NCBI GenBank assembly: GCA_041565695.1
Contig: JBFGUI010000010.1
Location: forward strand, 1-28,919
Source: Pelagibius sp041565695
GTDB taxonomy: Bacteria > Pseudomonadota > Alphaproteobacteria > Kiloniellales > Kiloniellaceae
Direction: 5' to 3'
DNA: 28,919 nucleotides
Below, piece after piece: positions 16,669-24,357 of the stretch. Numbering within the stretch: position 1 is the first letter of the stretch; each line of letters opens with the position of its first letter. The notes under the pieces are model-generated. The model saw only the letters and a program-made list of their open reading frames with translations, ran no database searches and was not told where the DNA came from. Both the position numbers and the translations under genes were made by a program.

Positions 16669-17679
16669 TCAGCCGCGCGGCGCGGCGGCGCGGCGCAGGC
16701 GGTCGTTGATGGCGGTGCCCAGCCCCGTCTCCGGGATCGGCATGACGGCGATGGCCCGCACGGCACAGGCGTCGAGGCGGTGGAGATAGGCGAAGAGGTG
16801 CGCCGCGGCCTCGGTGAGGTCGCCCGCGGAGCTGAGGTTCAGAGTCTCGGCGGCGCCCTGCGGCACCTCCGGGCCGAAGGCGAGCAGGGCCTCGTCGCCG
16901 GCGACCGCCGTCGCGCCCAGGCGAACGGGATGACCCGGCGCGTAGTGGCTGCTGAGCAGGCCCGGGCCCTTGAGGCCGTTCGACCCGCCGTTCTCCACGC
17001 TTCCGACCGCCTCGACCAGGGCCCCGGCATATGGGGTCAGGTCTTGCACCGTAACGGCGCCCGGGCGGAGGACCGCGGGCTGCGCGCCGGAGAGGTCCAG
17101 CACCGTCGACTCGAGGCCGACGGCGCAGCGCCCGCCGTCGAGGATCAGCGGCACCCGTGCGCCCAGCGAGGCGGCGACATGGCCGGCCTCGGTCGGGCTA
17201 ATGCGGCCCGAGGCGTTGGCGCTGGGCGCCGCCACGGGGCGGCCGGTTTCCGCCAGCAGGCGCTGGGCGATGGGGTGGGCCGGCAGGCGCACGGCCTGGG
17301 TGTCGAGCCCGGCGCTGCACAGCAGGGAAAGCCGGCTGCCGGCCCGGCGCGGCAGCACCAGGGTCAGCGGCCCCGGCCAGAAGGCGGCCGCGACGGCACG
17401 GGCGCGATCATCGAAGACCACCTCCGCTGCCGCGGCCTCGACGGAAGTGAAGTGCACGATCAGCGGGTTGAACTGGGGGCGGTCCTTGGCGGCGAAGATG
17501 CCGGCGACGGCCGCATCCGAGGTGGCATCGGCGCCCAGGCCGTAGACCGTCTCAGTGGGGAAGGCGACCAGCCCGCCGGCGCGCAGCAGGGCGGCGGCCC
17601 GGGCATAGGCGGCATCGCTCGGCGCCAGGATCTCCGGCGCCGGCACCGCAGCGCGCTCGGGGCTCTCGGGGCTCGTCAT
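16669..17679 (-). CDS. L-threonylcarbamoyladenylate synthase (Sua5/YwlC)
   Basis: A 336-residue Sua5-type enzyme that makes threonylcarbamoyl-AMP from threonine, bicarbonate and ATP for the t6A37 modification of ANN-decoding tRNAs. The YrdC domain shows 'FPTETVYGLGADA' (40-52), 'KDRPQFNPLIVH' (65-76) and 'APSANASGRISPT'; the C-terminal Sua5 domain follows a linker containing 'GLLSSHYAPGHPVRL', which closes over the active site. The length matches Sua5, longer than the single-domain TsaC. The ATG at 17679 lacks a clear ribosome site but has TAGACT 8 nt upstream (17688-17693), suggesting a leaderless transcript. Longer in-frame readings run antisense through the aminotransferase gene and are not real. 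Confidence 0.95.
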   Translation of the reverse strand: MTSPESPERAAVPAPEILAPSDAAYARAAALLRAGGLVAFPTETVYGLGADATSDAAVAGIFAAKDRPQFNPLIVHFTSVEAAAAEVVFDDRARAVAAAFWPGPLTLVLPRRAGSRLSLLCSAGLDTQAVRLPAHPIAQRLLAETGRPVAAPSANASGRISPTEAGHVAASLGARVPLILDGGRCAVGLESTVLDLSGAQPAVLRPGAVTVQDLTPYAGALVEAVGSVENGGSNGLKGPGLLSSHYAPGHPVRLGATAVAGDEALLAFGPEVPQGAAETLNLSSAGDLTEAAAHLFAYLHRLDACAVRAIAVMPIPETGLGTAINDRLRRAAAPRG

Positions 17680-17774
17680 GGCGGCGCAGTCTAGTGCCTC
17701 GCGTGGGAAATGCACGTCCTGCTCTGCTGCCGCTGACCCTCGACAGGATCGCCGTCGCCGGTTAGAAGCAGACG

Positions 17775-17831
17775 GCCCCGCTTGCGGGGCTGCCGCCCCC
17801 CGCCCCCGGTCGCCGGTGTTGCGGGGGCGGG
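17775..17831 (+). promoter_or_regulatory. Hairpins in the aminotransferase leader
   Basis: Two GC-only hairpins precede the ribosome site: GCCCCGC/GCGGGGC with a 2-nt loop (17775-17781 with 17784-17790) and CCCGCCCCC/GGGGGCGGG (17799-17807 with 17823-17831). The second ends next to the AGAGGGG ribosome site, so folding could limit translation. The first could also end transcription arriving from the left, but no U-run follows. Confidence 0.35.
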
Positions 17832-17847
17832 CAAGAGGGGACAGTCC

Positions 17848-19041
17848 ATGAGCTCTGTGGTTTCCGACAGCAGCCGTGCCGCCCAGGCCAGCATGGCGGC
17901 CGTGCAGGCGTTCTTCTTCGACTCGCGCTACGGCCAGCGCCGGGGCGACGCCGGCATCTGCGACTTCACCTTCGGCAACCCGCAGGAATTTCCGCTGCCC
18001 GGCCTGGTACAGGCCCTGCAGCGCAACGCGGAGCCGAAGAACCATGCCTGGTTTGCCTACAAGGCAAGCGAGGTCGAACCGCGGGAGTTCCTCGCGGCAA
18101 GTCTTTCCAAAGAACTCGGCCTCGACTTCGAGCCCGACGACTTCGCCATGACCGGCGGCGCCTTCGGGGCCATCACCCTGGCCTTCCGCCTGCTGCTGGC
18201 CGCCGGCGACGAGGTGATCACGCCGCTGCCCGGCTGGTTCTGCTACGGCGCGACCTTGAGTGCCGTCGAGGCGAGGGAGGTGCGCGCGCCGCTTCATCCG
18301 GGGACCTTCGACCTCGATCTCGATGCCATCGAGGCGGTGATCACGCCGCGCACGCGCATTGTGGTGGTGAACTCGCCGCATAACCCGACGGGGCGCATCT
18401 ATCCGCGCGCGCAGTTGGAGGCGCTGGCCGGGTTGCTGGACCGCGCCTCGGCGCGCCTTGGCCGCCGCATCTTCCTGCTGTCGGACGAGCCCTACCGGCG
18501 CCTGCGCTTCGACGGCCGCGGCTTCGTCAGCCCGGCGGCGGTCTATCCCTGGTCGCTGATCGATTACAGCTACGGCAAGGTGCTGCTGGCGCCGGGCCAG
18601 CGTCTCGGCTACCTCGCGGTCTCGCCGCTCATGCCGCGGGCCGAGCGCGAGGCCCTGCGCGAGGCCTTCTTCATCACCCAGGTCTCGCTCGGCTGGGCCT
18701 TCGCCAGCGCCCTCATGCAGCACGCCGTCCCGGACCTCGAGAACCTGACCATCGACATCGCCGCCCTGACCCGCCGGCGCGACCGCATGTGCGGTGCCCT
18801 CAGCCAGTGGGGTTACGACATGATCGAGCCTGAGGGCACCTTCTATCTCTTCGGGCGGGTGCCCGGCGGCGACGGCGAGCGTTTCTTCGATCTGCTGGCC
18901 GACCGCGATGTCTTCATCATGCCGGGCAGCGTGCTGCAGACGCCGCAGCACTTCCGGATCTGTCTCACCGCAACCGACGACATGGTCGAGCGCGCTCTGC
19001 CGGCTTTTCGCGACGTCGCCGCGGAGCTGTCAGCTCGCTAG
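17848..19041 (+). CDS. PLP-dependent class I/II aminotransferase
   Basis: A 397-residue fold-type I aminotransferase of the cytosol. PLP contacts are visible: 'NSPHNPTG' (175-182, Asn179), Asp213 and Tyr216 in 'LSDEPYRRL', the Schiff-base Lys244 in 'DYSYGKVLL', and Arg252 in 'GQRLGYLAV' as phosphate ligand; an Arg in 'FRICLTAT' near the C-terminus is the likely substrate carboxylate contact. The nearest groups are aspartate/aromatic-type transaminases, but the amino donor is not determinable. The ATG at 17848 follows AGGGG. The gene stands alone, divergent from sua5. Confidence 0.94.
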   Translation: MSSVVSDSSRAAQASMAAVQAFFFDSRYGQRRGDAGICDFTFGNPQEFPLPGLVQALQRNAEPKNHAWFAYKASEVEPREFLAASLSKELGLDFEPDDFAMTGGAFGAITLAFRLLLAAGDEVITPLPGWFCYGATLSAVEAREVRAPLHPGTFDLDLDAIEAVITPRTRIVVVNSPHNPTGRIYPRAQLEALAGLLDRASARLGRRIFLLSDEPYRRLRFDGRGFVSPAAVYPWSLIDYSYGKVLLAPGQRLGYLAVSPLMPRAEREALREAFFITQVSLGWAFASALMQHAVPDLENLTIDIAALTRRRDRMCGALSQWGYDMIEPEGTFYLFGRVPGGDGERFFDLLADRDVFIMPGSVLQTPQHFRICLTATDDMVERALPAFRDVAAELSAR

Positions 19042-19046
19042 GCAGT

Positions 19047-19088
19047 TCAACCGCGACGAGGTCATGTGGTTTCAAATGACGCGGTTGA
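19047..19088. repeat. Inverted repeat after the aminotransferase gene
   Basis: TCAACCGC (19047-19054) pairs with GCGGTTGA (19081-19088), and inside it GTCAT (19061-19065) with ATGAC (19076-19080). It starts 5 nt after the aminotransferase stop. T-residues after the stem are few, so it is either a weak terminator or a regulatory dyad for the deacetylase-glycosyltransferase gene at 19195. Confidence 0.45.
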
Positions 19089-19194
19089 TTTGGTAGCATC
19101 GTGGGGCAGCGGAGCGAGAAGGTATCGAGGGCCCATCGGCGGCCGCTGGCAAGAGGGTTAGAAGTACGGCTGGACCAATGGGCTGTCGCCGAAG

Positions 19195-21111
19195 ATGTGG
19201 ATCTATCTTTCACCGCACCTGGATGATGTGGTCTATTCCTGCGGCGGCAGAATCTCAGCCCAGGTCGCTGCCGGCGAAGATGTGGCGATCTGGAGCCTCT
19301 TTGCCGGCGACCCTCCGCCCGGACCGCTTTCCGAATTCGCCCGGCTGACACTCCAGCGAAGCGGGGCGGCGGTGTCCGTCGAAGCGCGGCGAGAAGAAGA
19401 CCGTCGGAGTTCCGCACGTCTGGGTGCGGTCTGCCGACATTTCTCTTATTCCGACGCACTCTACCGGGATCAGCGGTTCGGCGGTCAGCGTCGGATCCTT
19501 TACACGAGCCTGGAAATGCTGAAGGGGGGTCCCTTGCCGGACGACAGGGGGCTGCTGCGAAAGATCATCGACGTGCTGGTGCGGGAGTTGCCGCCCGGGG
19601 CCACTCTGGTCTGCCCTCTGGCCTTCGGAGACCATGTCGACCACCGGCTCGCGCGCAGCGCGGCGGAGGAGGCCTTCCGGCGGCGCCGGGCTGCGGGAGA
19701 CCCGCTGGAGGCGCTGTGGTATTACGCCGACTTCCCCTATGCCGCGCGCAGCGATGCGATAAACAACAAGATCATCGGGGGGCAGTGGGAATTTGACCGG
19801 CTGGAACTGAGGCGCGAGGCCGTCGAGGCTTGGCAGCATGCCATCCTGGACCACGAATCGCAGCTTCGCCAACTCTGGGGCGACGCCAGAGCCATGCGCC
19901 AGGCCATCGACAACGACGTCGCTTTGCGAGGTGGTGCGATCCTCTGGCGCAGAAAACCCGCCTTCGACAACCTGCCGCCTGCGAAAGGTGACGCGCCGAG
20001 GGTGCTCATGCTGCCTCATCAGCGTGGCCGGATCTCGCCGCGGCGCCCGATGGGAGGCGGTCCCACCACATTCTTCGAACTGGCCGCCAGTCTGCGCAGA
20101 GCGGGTGCCGAGGTGACGGTCTTAGCGGCTCTGGACGAGGACGAGAACTACGAGCACGAAGGAGTCTGTTACTACAGTGTCCATCAAGGTCAGTCGCTCG
20201 ATCGGCACCTCTCCTTCTTGAGCATTCGCTGCTTCGACATTGTCTTATCCCAGCGGGCCGATTTCCTGCTGCTGGCGATGGGCCACCTGCCGCTTGCCCG
20301 TGGCCTGTTGCGGGTGATCGACAGCAATCTGGAGGGGCACAACTGTTCGCCGGAGGAGATAAACCGTCGCATCGACTGGGTGCTTGCGGTATCCGGCTAT
20401 GTGAAGAACTTGCTGGTCGACTGGGGCGTGAGCGAAGGCAAGGTGAGCGTAGTGCACGAAGGCCTTAAGCCCGGAGTTTTCCGCCGACTGCCGGAAATAC
20501 ACAGAGACGAAAACCGGGTGCTCTTTGCCGGCGCGACGGTGCGCCTCAAGGGACTGCACATCCTGGTCGCTGCCATGGATCTACTGCACGCCGAAGGCGT
20601 CGATGCAAAACTCGAGATCCACGGCTCCGAGGCGATCTGGAGTGGGTTCTCCGAGACGACGGACTGGCAGAAGATTTCGGCATCGAGACCCTATCTGGAC
20701 TATCGGGGCATCTCCGACCAGTCCACTTTGGTCGAGGCCTACAACAGAGCGACGCTCTGCGTAGTACCGACGGATCCGGCCAGGCTGCAGGAAGGTCTCG
20801 GGCGGGTCTCGCTGGAAGCCCAGGCCTGTGGCTGCCCGGTCATTGTGAGCCGCTCCGGAGGGTTGCCTGAGACCGTCGTCCCCGGGAAGACCGGCGTAGT
20901 GGTCGACCCCTTGACTCCGGCGACGCTGGCTGCAGCGATCAAGCGCTTGCTAGCAGACAAGGCTACCTTGAAGCGGATGTCCGCGGCCGCAGCGCAGCGC
21001 GCGGGTCGACTCACCATGGACGAAATCGCCGCTGCTATCTTGAAGGTGAGCGCCGGGCAGCGGGCCGCTGCCCGGCAAGCGACGATAGCCGAGCGAAGGC
21101 CAGAAGGATGA
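19195..21111 (+). CDS. Fused PIG-L deacetylase and GT4 glycosyltransferase
   Basis: A 638-residue two-domain protein. Residues 1 to about 255 are a PIG-L/LmbE zinc deacetylase: 'SPHLDD' (6-11; His8, Asp11) and 'GDHVDH' (145-150; His147/His150) supply the metal site. Residues about 268-620 are a GT-B fold GT4 transferase: 'LMLPHQRGRISPRRPMGGG' at the acceptor side, 'VRLKGL' (449-454; Arg450, Lys452) for the donor phosphates, and the EX7E motif Glu533 to Glu541 in 'EGLGRVSLEA'. The family pair works in mycothiol, bacillithiol and GPI synthesis as separate proteins: one adds an N-acetyl sugar, the other removes the acetyl. Here they are one polypeptide. The start ATG at 19195 has a weak ribosome site but the PIG-L motif begins at once, so no longer form is needed. 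The next gene overlaps by 4 nt. Confidence 0.92.
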   Translation: MWIYLSPHLDDVVYSCGGRISAQVAAGEDVAIWSLFAGDPPPGPLSEFARLTLQRSGAAVSVEARREEDRRSSARLGAVCRHFSYSDALYRDQRFGGQRRILYTSLEMLKGGPLPDDRGLLRKIIDVLVRELPPGATLVCPLAFGDHVDHRLARSAAEEAFRRRRAAGDPLEALWYYADFPYAARSDAINNKIIGGQWEFDRLELRREAVEAWQHAILDHESQLRQLWGDARAMRQAIDNDVALRGGAILWRRKPAFDNLPPAKGDAPRVLMLPHQRGRISPRRPMGGGPTTFFELAASLRRAGAEVTVLAALDEDENYEHEGVCYYSVHQGQSLDRHLSFLSIRCFDIVLSQRADFLLLAMGHLPLARGLLRVIDSNLEGHNCSPEEINRRIDWVLAVSGYVKNLLVDWGVSEGKVSVVHEGLKPGVFRRLPEIHRDENRVLFAGATVRLKGLHILVAAMDLLHAEGVDAKLEIHGSEAIWSGFSETTDWQKISASRPYLDYRGISDQSTLVEAYNRATLCVVPTDPARLQEGLGRVSLEAQACGCPVIVSRSGGLPETVVPGKTGVVVDPLTPATLAAAIKRLLADKATLKRMSAAAAQRAGRLTMDEIAAAILKVSAGQRAAARQATIAERRPEG

Positions 21112-22130
21112 GTTACGAAGTCATTCGCTATGTTCCGGAACTGAGGGACCAGGTACTGGCCCTCCAGGTTCATCTCTGGTCCGATGACCTGACGCTCAAT
21201 GACCGCTACATGCGGTGGAAGTACGAGCACAATCCCTACTTTCCCGAACCGCTTCTCTACCTCGTCGTAACCGAGGGACAGGTGGTCGGCATGCGGGGTA
21301 TGATCGGTGCCCGTTGGGAAATGGGCGATCCCCTGAGAAGCTTCTCTGCTCCTGTCGGCGGGGATACCGTCATCGCGCCAGCGCACCGCAAGCGCGGCCT
21401 CTTTCAGATGATCGACATGGCCGCCGAGCAGGATCTCTTGCGGCACGGCTACGACTATGCCTTCAACTTCAGCGCTAACCCGGGAACCTACATTCTTTCC
21501 CGGCGCACCGGCTGGGAACTGGCGGGGGCGCACAGGACGCTGATCCGCCCCAAGGCGCCAGCGCCGGCAGGGGCCGCTGAGCGGCTGCGGGCGTTGGGGT
21601 CGCGGCTGACGCTCCGCACGGAGCCGCGTCCCGCCGATATGGCGGCGCTTGTCCGCCGCCTCGGTTCGGACGGCCGCATCCGCCATCAGCGCGATGAAGT
21701 CTATTTCAACTGGCGTTTCGGCAATCCGTTGAATGCCTATGGCTTCGTCTTCTGCGACGAGTCACAGCTTGAAGGCTATCTCGCCGTGCGCATGGATCGC
21801 GACCGAAGACCGACACGTTTCCATATCCTCGACTGGACCGCGAGCAGCGATGGAATGCTCGAGGACCTGCTTGTCGCGGCCCAGAGCGCATTCGGTGGGG
21901 CGCAGCTCGCCATCTGGTCGGCGACACTTTCACCGCATCAGCTGGCAGCGCTGAACAGGGCGGGCTTCAAGGCCGTAGATGATACGCGCGGGATCGATGG
22001 TTTCCTGCCCGGCATCCTGGTGCGGCGTTACGTCACCGGGAATAGGCCAGATGCCTGGCAGGCGGCCGGATGCCTGCCGAACGACCTCGCGCACTGGGAT
22101 CTGCGCATGATCTACTCGGATGGTTATTGA
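21108..22130 (+). CDS. GNAT-family N-acyltransferase
   Basis: A 340-residue cytosolic acyltransferase. The acetyl-CoA-binding core is in the first half: 'VTEGQVVGMRGMIG' (beta strands), 'PVGGDTVIAPAHRKRGLFQM' (the R/Q-x-x-G-x-G/A-type loop) and 'YDYAFNFSANPGTYILSRRTGWE'. A second, degenerate half ends in 'HWDLRMIYSDGY', a C-terminal phrase I associate with acyltransferases of polysaccharide clusters. The start ATG overlaps the upstream TGA (ATGA), so translation is coupled to the deacetylase-glycosyltransferase. Together they suggest sugar transfer, deacetylation, then acylation of the freed amine. The product is unknown. Confidence 0.85.
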   Translation: MSYEVIRYVPELRDQVLALQVHLWSDDLTLNDRYMRWKYEHNPYFPEPLLYLVVTEGQVVGMRGMIGARWEMGDPLRSFSAPVGGDTVIAPAHRKRGLFQMIDMAAEQDLLRHGYDYAFNFSANPGTYILSRRTGWELAGAHRTLIRPKAPAPAGAAERLRALGSRLTLRTEPRPADMAALVRRLGSDGRIRHQRDEVYFNWRFGNPLNAYGFVFCDESQLEGYLAVRMDRDRRPTRFHILDWTASSDGMLEDLLVAAQSAFGGAQLAIWSATLSPHQLAALNRAGFKAVDDTRGIDGFLPGILVRRYVTGNRPDAWQAAGCLPNDLAHWDLRMIYSDGY

Positions 22131-22162
22131 GGCCTTCTCGCCTATGCTGGTCCTGCGGGAGG

Positions 22163-22191
22163 TTGACTGTTCACCGACTTGCGGCTGCTAT
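22163..22191 (+). promoter_or_regulatory. Possible promoter of the TSUP gene
   Basis: TTGACT (22163-22168), a near-consensus -35, is followed after 17 nt by TGCTAT (22186-22191), a weak -10. It would separate the TSUP gene from the acyltransferase unit. Confidence 0.35.
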
Positions 22192-22232
22192 GTGGTACAG
22201 AGCACGTCTCCCTTTTTCGGATCCAAAAGCAG

Positions 22233-22991
22233 ATGTTCGAGTGGCTGGTACCCGCCGATGTCGGGCTGACGGCTTCGGTGGCCCTGATCGCCGTGAGCGC
22301 GGCGACCTCCTTCCTCACCGCCGCCGCCGGCATCGGCGGCGGCATCGTGCTGATCGCCGTGATGGCGGTGCTGATGCCGGCCCACGCGCTGATCCCGGTG
22401 CACGGCGTAGTGCAGATCGGCTCCAACGCCGGCCGCGCGGCGATCATGATCCGCGGCGTCGAATGGCGGATCATCCTGCTGTTCTGCCTGGGCAGCCTGA
22501 TCGGCGCGGCGATCGGCGGCATGACCGTGGTGCAGCTGCCGCCGGCCGTGCTCAACATCGGTCTGGCCTGCTTCATCCTCTGGTCGGTCTGGGCGCCACC
22601 GGTGACGGCGCCCGGCCGCTTCAAGGTCATCTTGACCGGCGTCTTCTCCTCCTTTCTCACCATGTTCTTCGGCGCCACGGGCAGCTTCGTCTCGGCCATG
22701 GTGAAGACCATGAAGCTCGGCCGCCTGGAGCATGTCGCGACGCACTCCGCCTGCATGGTCGCGCAGCACCTCATCAAGGTCGTCGCCTTCGGCCTGCTGG
22801 GCTTCGCCTACGGTCCCTATGTCGGGCTCATCGTTGCCATGGTGCTCAGCGGCTTCCTCGGCACGGTGATCGGCAAACACGTCCTGGTGAAGATGAACGA
22901 CAAGACCTTTCACCGGGTGCTGGCGGTGCTACTCTCTCTCCTGGCGCTGCGGCTGCTCTACGAAGGTGTGACACTGCTCGACCTGTTCTGA
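22233..22991 (+). CDS. TSUP-family (TauE/SafE) anion transporter
   Basis: A 252-residue inner-membrane protein with about eight predicted helices in two TauE/SafE repeats. The first repeat carries the signature 'AAAGIGGGIVLIAVM' and 'PVHGVVQIGSNAGRA'; the second repeats it as 'MFFGATGSFVSAMVK' and 'ATHSACMVAQHLIK'. Family members export sulfite, sulfoacetate or other organosulfonates and related anions. The ATG at 22233 is the first with the hydrophobic N-terminus; its ribosome site is weak. It lies upstream of the TTT operon but the 216-nt gap with operators suggests a separate unit. Confidence 0.9.
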   Translation: MFEWLVPADVGLTASVALIAVSAATSFLTAAAGIGGGIVLIAVMAVLMPAHALIPVHGVVQIGSNAGRAAIMIRGVEWRIILLFCLGSLIGAAIGGMTVVQLPPAVLNIGLACFILWSVWAPPVTAPGRFKVILTGVFSSFLTMFFGATGSFVSAMVKTMKLGRLEHVATHSACMVAQHLIKVVAFGLLGFAYGPYVGLIVAMVLSGFLGTVIGKHVLVKMNDKTFHRVLAVLLSLLALRLLYEGVTLLDLF

Positions 22992-23028
22992 GCGCGCGAG
23001 CAGATCCTCCGCCCGATCGTTGCCTGGA

Positions 23029-23045
23029 AATTGGTCCAGCCAATT
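23029..23045. promoter_or_regulatory. GntR-like operator 1 (PdhR/LldR-type)
   Basis: AATTGGTCCAGCCAATT matches the AATTGGT-N3-ACCAATT pattern of GntR regulators such as PdhR and LldR with one mismatch. It lies 179 nt before tctC, in an A/T-rich gap. The regulator gene is not in the window. Confidence 0.6.
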
Positions 23046-23052
23046 GGGAAAT

Positions 23053-23066
23053 ATTGGTTGACCAAT
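23053..23066. promoter_or_regulatory. GntR-like operator 2
   Basis: ATTGGTTGACCAAT is a perfect dyad with 6-bp arms and a 2-bp centre. The flanking CCAATTGG (23062-23069) repeats the CCAATTGG of site 1 (23040-23047) exactly 22 bp away, two helical turns, which favours cooperative binding on one DNA face. Confidence 0.6.
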
Positions 23067-23080
23067 TGGCGCAGGAATTG

Positions 23081-23109
23081 TCGACAAGACGTCACATTTG
23101 ACTTATTTT
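23081..23109 (+). promoter_or_regulatory. Likely promoter of the TTT operon
   Basis: TCGACA (23081-23086, five of six to TTGACA) and TATTTT (23104-23109, four of six to TATAAT) are 17 nt apart, giving a start near 23116. The two operators then lie at roughly -87 to -50, upstream of the polymerase footprint, which fits activation or looping better than simple occlusion. Confidence 0.5.
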
Positions 23110-23207
23110 TCAGGATCGTCGAAGCTTTAACCAATAACGGCGGAATAATCGCCAGACAGGGCCGAATGACACGGCCGAACCATGGCCTTGGGAGGAGGCA
23201 AGCAACG

Positions 23208-24236
23208 ATGTCCAGCTCACCACGGAATTCTTCTATCTCAAGCCTTTCGCGGCGTTCGCTTCTAAAGGCGGGCGCGGCGGCTGCAGTCGTAGGTAGCAGC
23301 GCGAGCCTCGCTTCGCGCGCCTTTGCCGCCGGCTATCCGGAACGCAACATCGACGTCATCGTGCCGACTCGAGAGGGAGGCGGCGCCGACCGCAATCTGC
23401 GCTCCTTCACAGCGGTCTGGAAGAAATACCTCGACACCAACTTCGAGCCGGGCTTCTACCCGGGCGCCTCGGGCCGCGTCGGCTACGAGGTCTACATGGG
23501 CAAGTTCGAGCCCGACTGCTACAGCCTGATCTTCGGCAACATGGGGCCGGAGGTGCTGAACTGGGTGGTCAAGGAGCCCAACTTCAACATCGACGACTAC
23601 ATTTACTGGGGCCGCGTCGATACCGATCCGGGCTGTCTCTTCGTCGGTGCCGAGAGCAAGCTGCAGACCCTCGACGACATCATTGCCGAGGGCAAGAAGC
23701 GCAAGCTCAACGTCGGTACCAGCCGTCTCGCCCACCCGGCCTCGATCGGCATGCTGGCGCTGGCCGAGCACACCGGCATCGAGGTCACACTGATCCCGCT
23801 GTCCGGTGGCAAGCGCACGGTGGCCGGCGCGGTGACCGGCGAAGTCGACTTCTCGGTCCTGACTTCCGGTACCGTGGCGGCCGCGGGCGACGCGGTGAAG
23901 ACGCTGCTGGTCTGGAACGACAAGAACGTGCTGGGCGAGGCGCTCGACAACGCCCCGACCATGAACGAGGTCTACGGCACCGCCCTGCCGCCGATGCTGT
24001 CGTCGCGTGCCTTCGGCATCCACAAGGCGGCGGTGGACAAGTATCCCGACCGCTTCGAGATGCTGCAGTCGAGCTTCAAGAAGGTCTTCGAGGATCCGGA
24101 GTACAAGGAGGCTGTGCTCAAGGCCAAGGGGCACTGGGAGTACGTGAACTACGGCGGCATCGAAGAATGCGGCAAGTTCAAGCAGGCCATGCTCGATCTC
24201 GGCGCCAAGTACAAGTCGTACCTGACGGGCAGCTGA
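23208..24236 (+). CDS. TctC-family substrate-binding protein of a TTT transporter
   Basis: A 342-residue receptor of a tripartite tricarboxylate transporter. The N-terminus is a Tat signal: 'SRRSLLKAGAAAAVVG' with the twin Arg, cleavage probably after Ala-Phe-Ala before 'AGYPERNIDVIVP'. The mature part shows the Bug/TctC pattern of two lobes ('GYPERNIDVIVPTREGGGAD', 'KRTVAGAVTGEVDF'). Export in folded form through Tat is less common than Sec for these receptors. The ATG at 23208 has GGAGGAGG 9 nt upstream, a strong site fitting a highly made receptor. The gene heads an operon with tctB and tctA; ligands of the family are small carboxylates. Confidence 0.92.
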   Translation: MSSSPRNSSISSLSRRSLLKAGAAAAVVGSSASLASRAFAAGYPERNIDVIVPTREGGGADRNLRSFTAVWKKYLDTNFEPGFYPGASGRVGYEVYMGKFEPDCYSLIFGNMGPEVLNWVVKEPNFNIDDYIYWGRVDTDPGCLFVGAESKLQTLDDIIAEGKKRKLNVGTSRLAHPASIGMLALAEHTGIEVTLIPLSGGKRTVAGAVTGEVDFSVLTSGTVAAAGDAVKTLLVWNDKNVLGEALDNAPTMNEVYGTALPPMLSSRAFGIHKAAVDKYPDRFEMLQSSFKKVFEDPEYKEAVLKAKGHWEYVNYGGIEECGKFKQAMLDLGAKYKSYLTGS

Positions 24237-24259
24237 TCCGACAGGATGACCTGCACGGG

Positions 24260-24300
24260 GCGAGGGCTGAGGGGCGATCCTCAGCCCTCGCTTTCTCTCT
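24260..24300 (+). terminator. Strong stem-loop between tctC and tctB
   Basis: A perfect 13-bp stem (24260-24272 with 24279-24291; arms begin GCGAGGGCTGAGG) with a 6-nt loop is followed by TTTCTCTCT. It resembles a partial terminator or mRNA 3' stabiliser that lets the receptor be made in excess over the membrane subunits. Confidence 0.75.
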
Positions 24301-24357
24301 CATGCCTTTATTCGGAGCGGCCGGGCAGACGGCCGAGCGTAACGGGATAGTCTGAAC

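Noticed and set aside
17680..18951. 423-codon N-terminal extension of Sua5
   Set aside because: It lies antisense to the aminotransferase with its PLP motifs; Sua5 itself begins normally at 17679.
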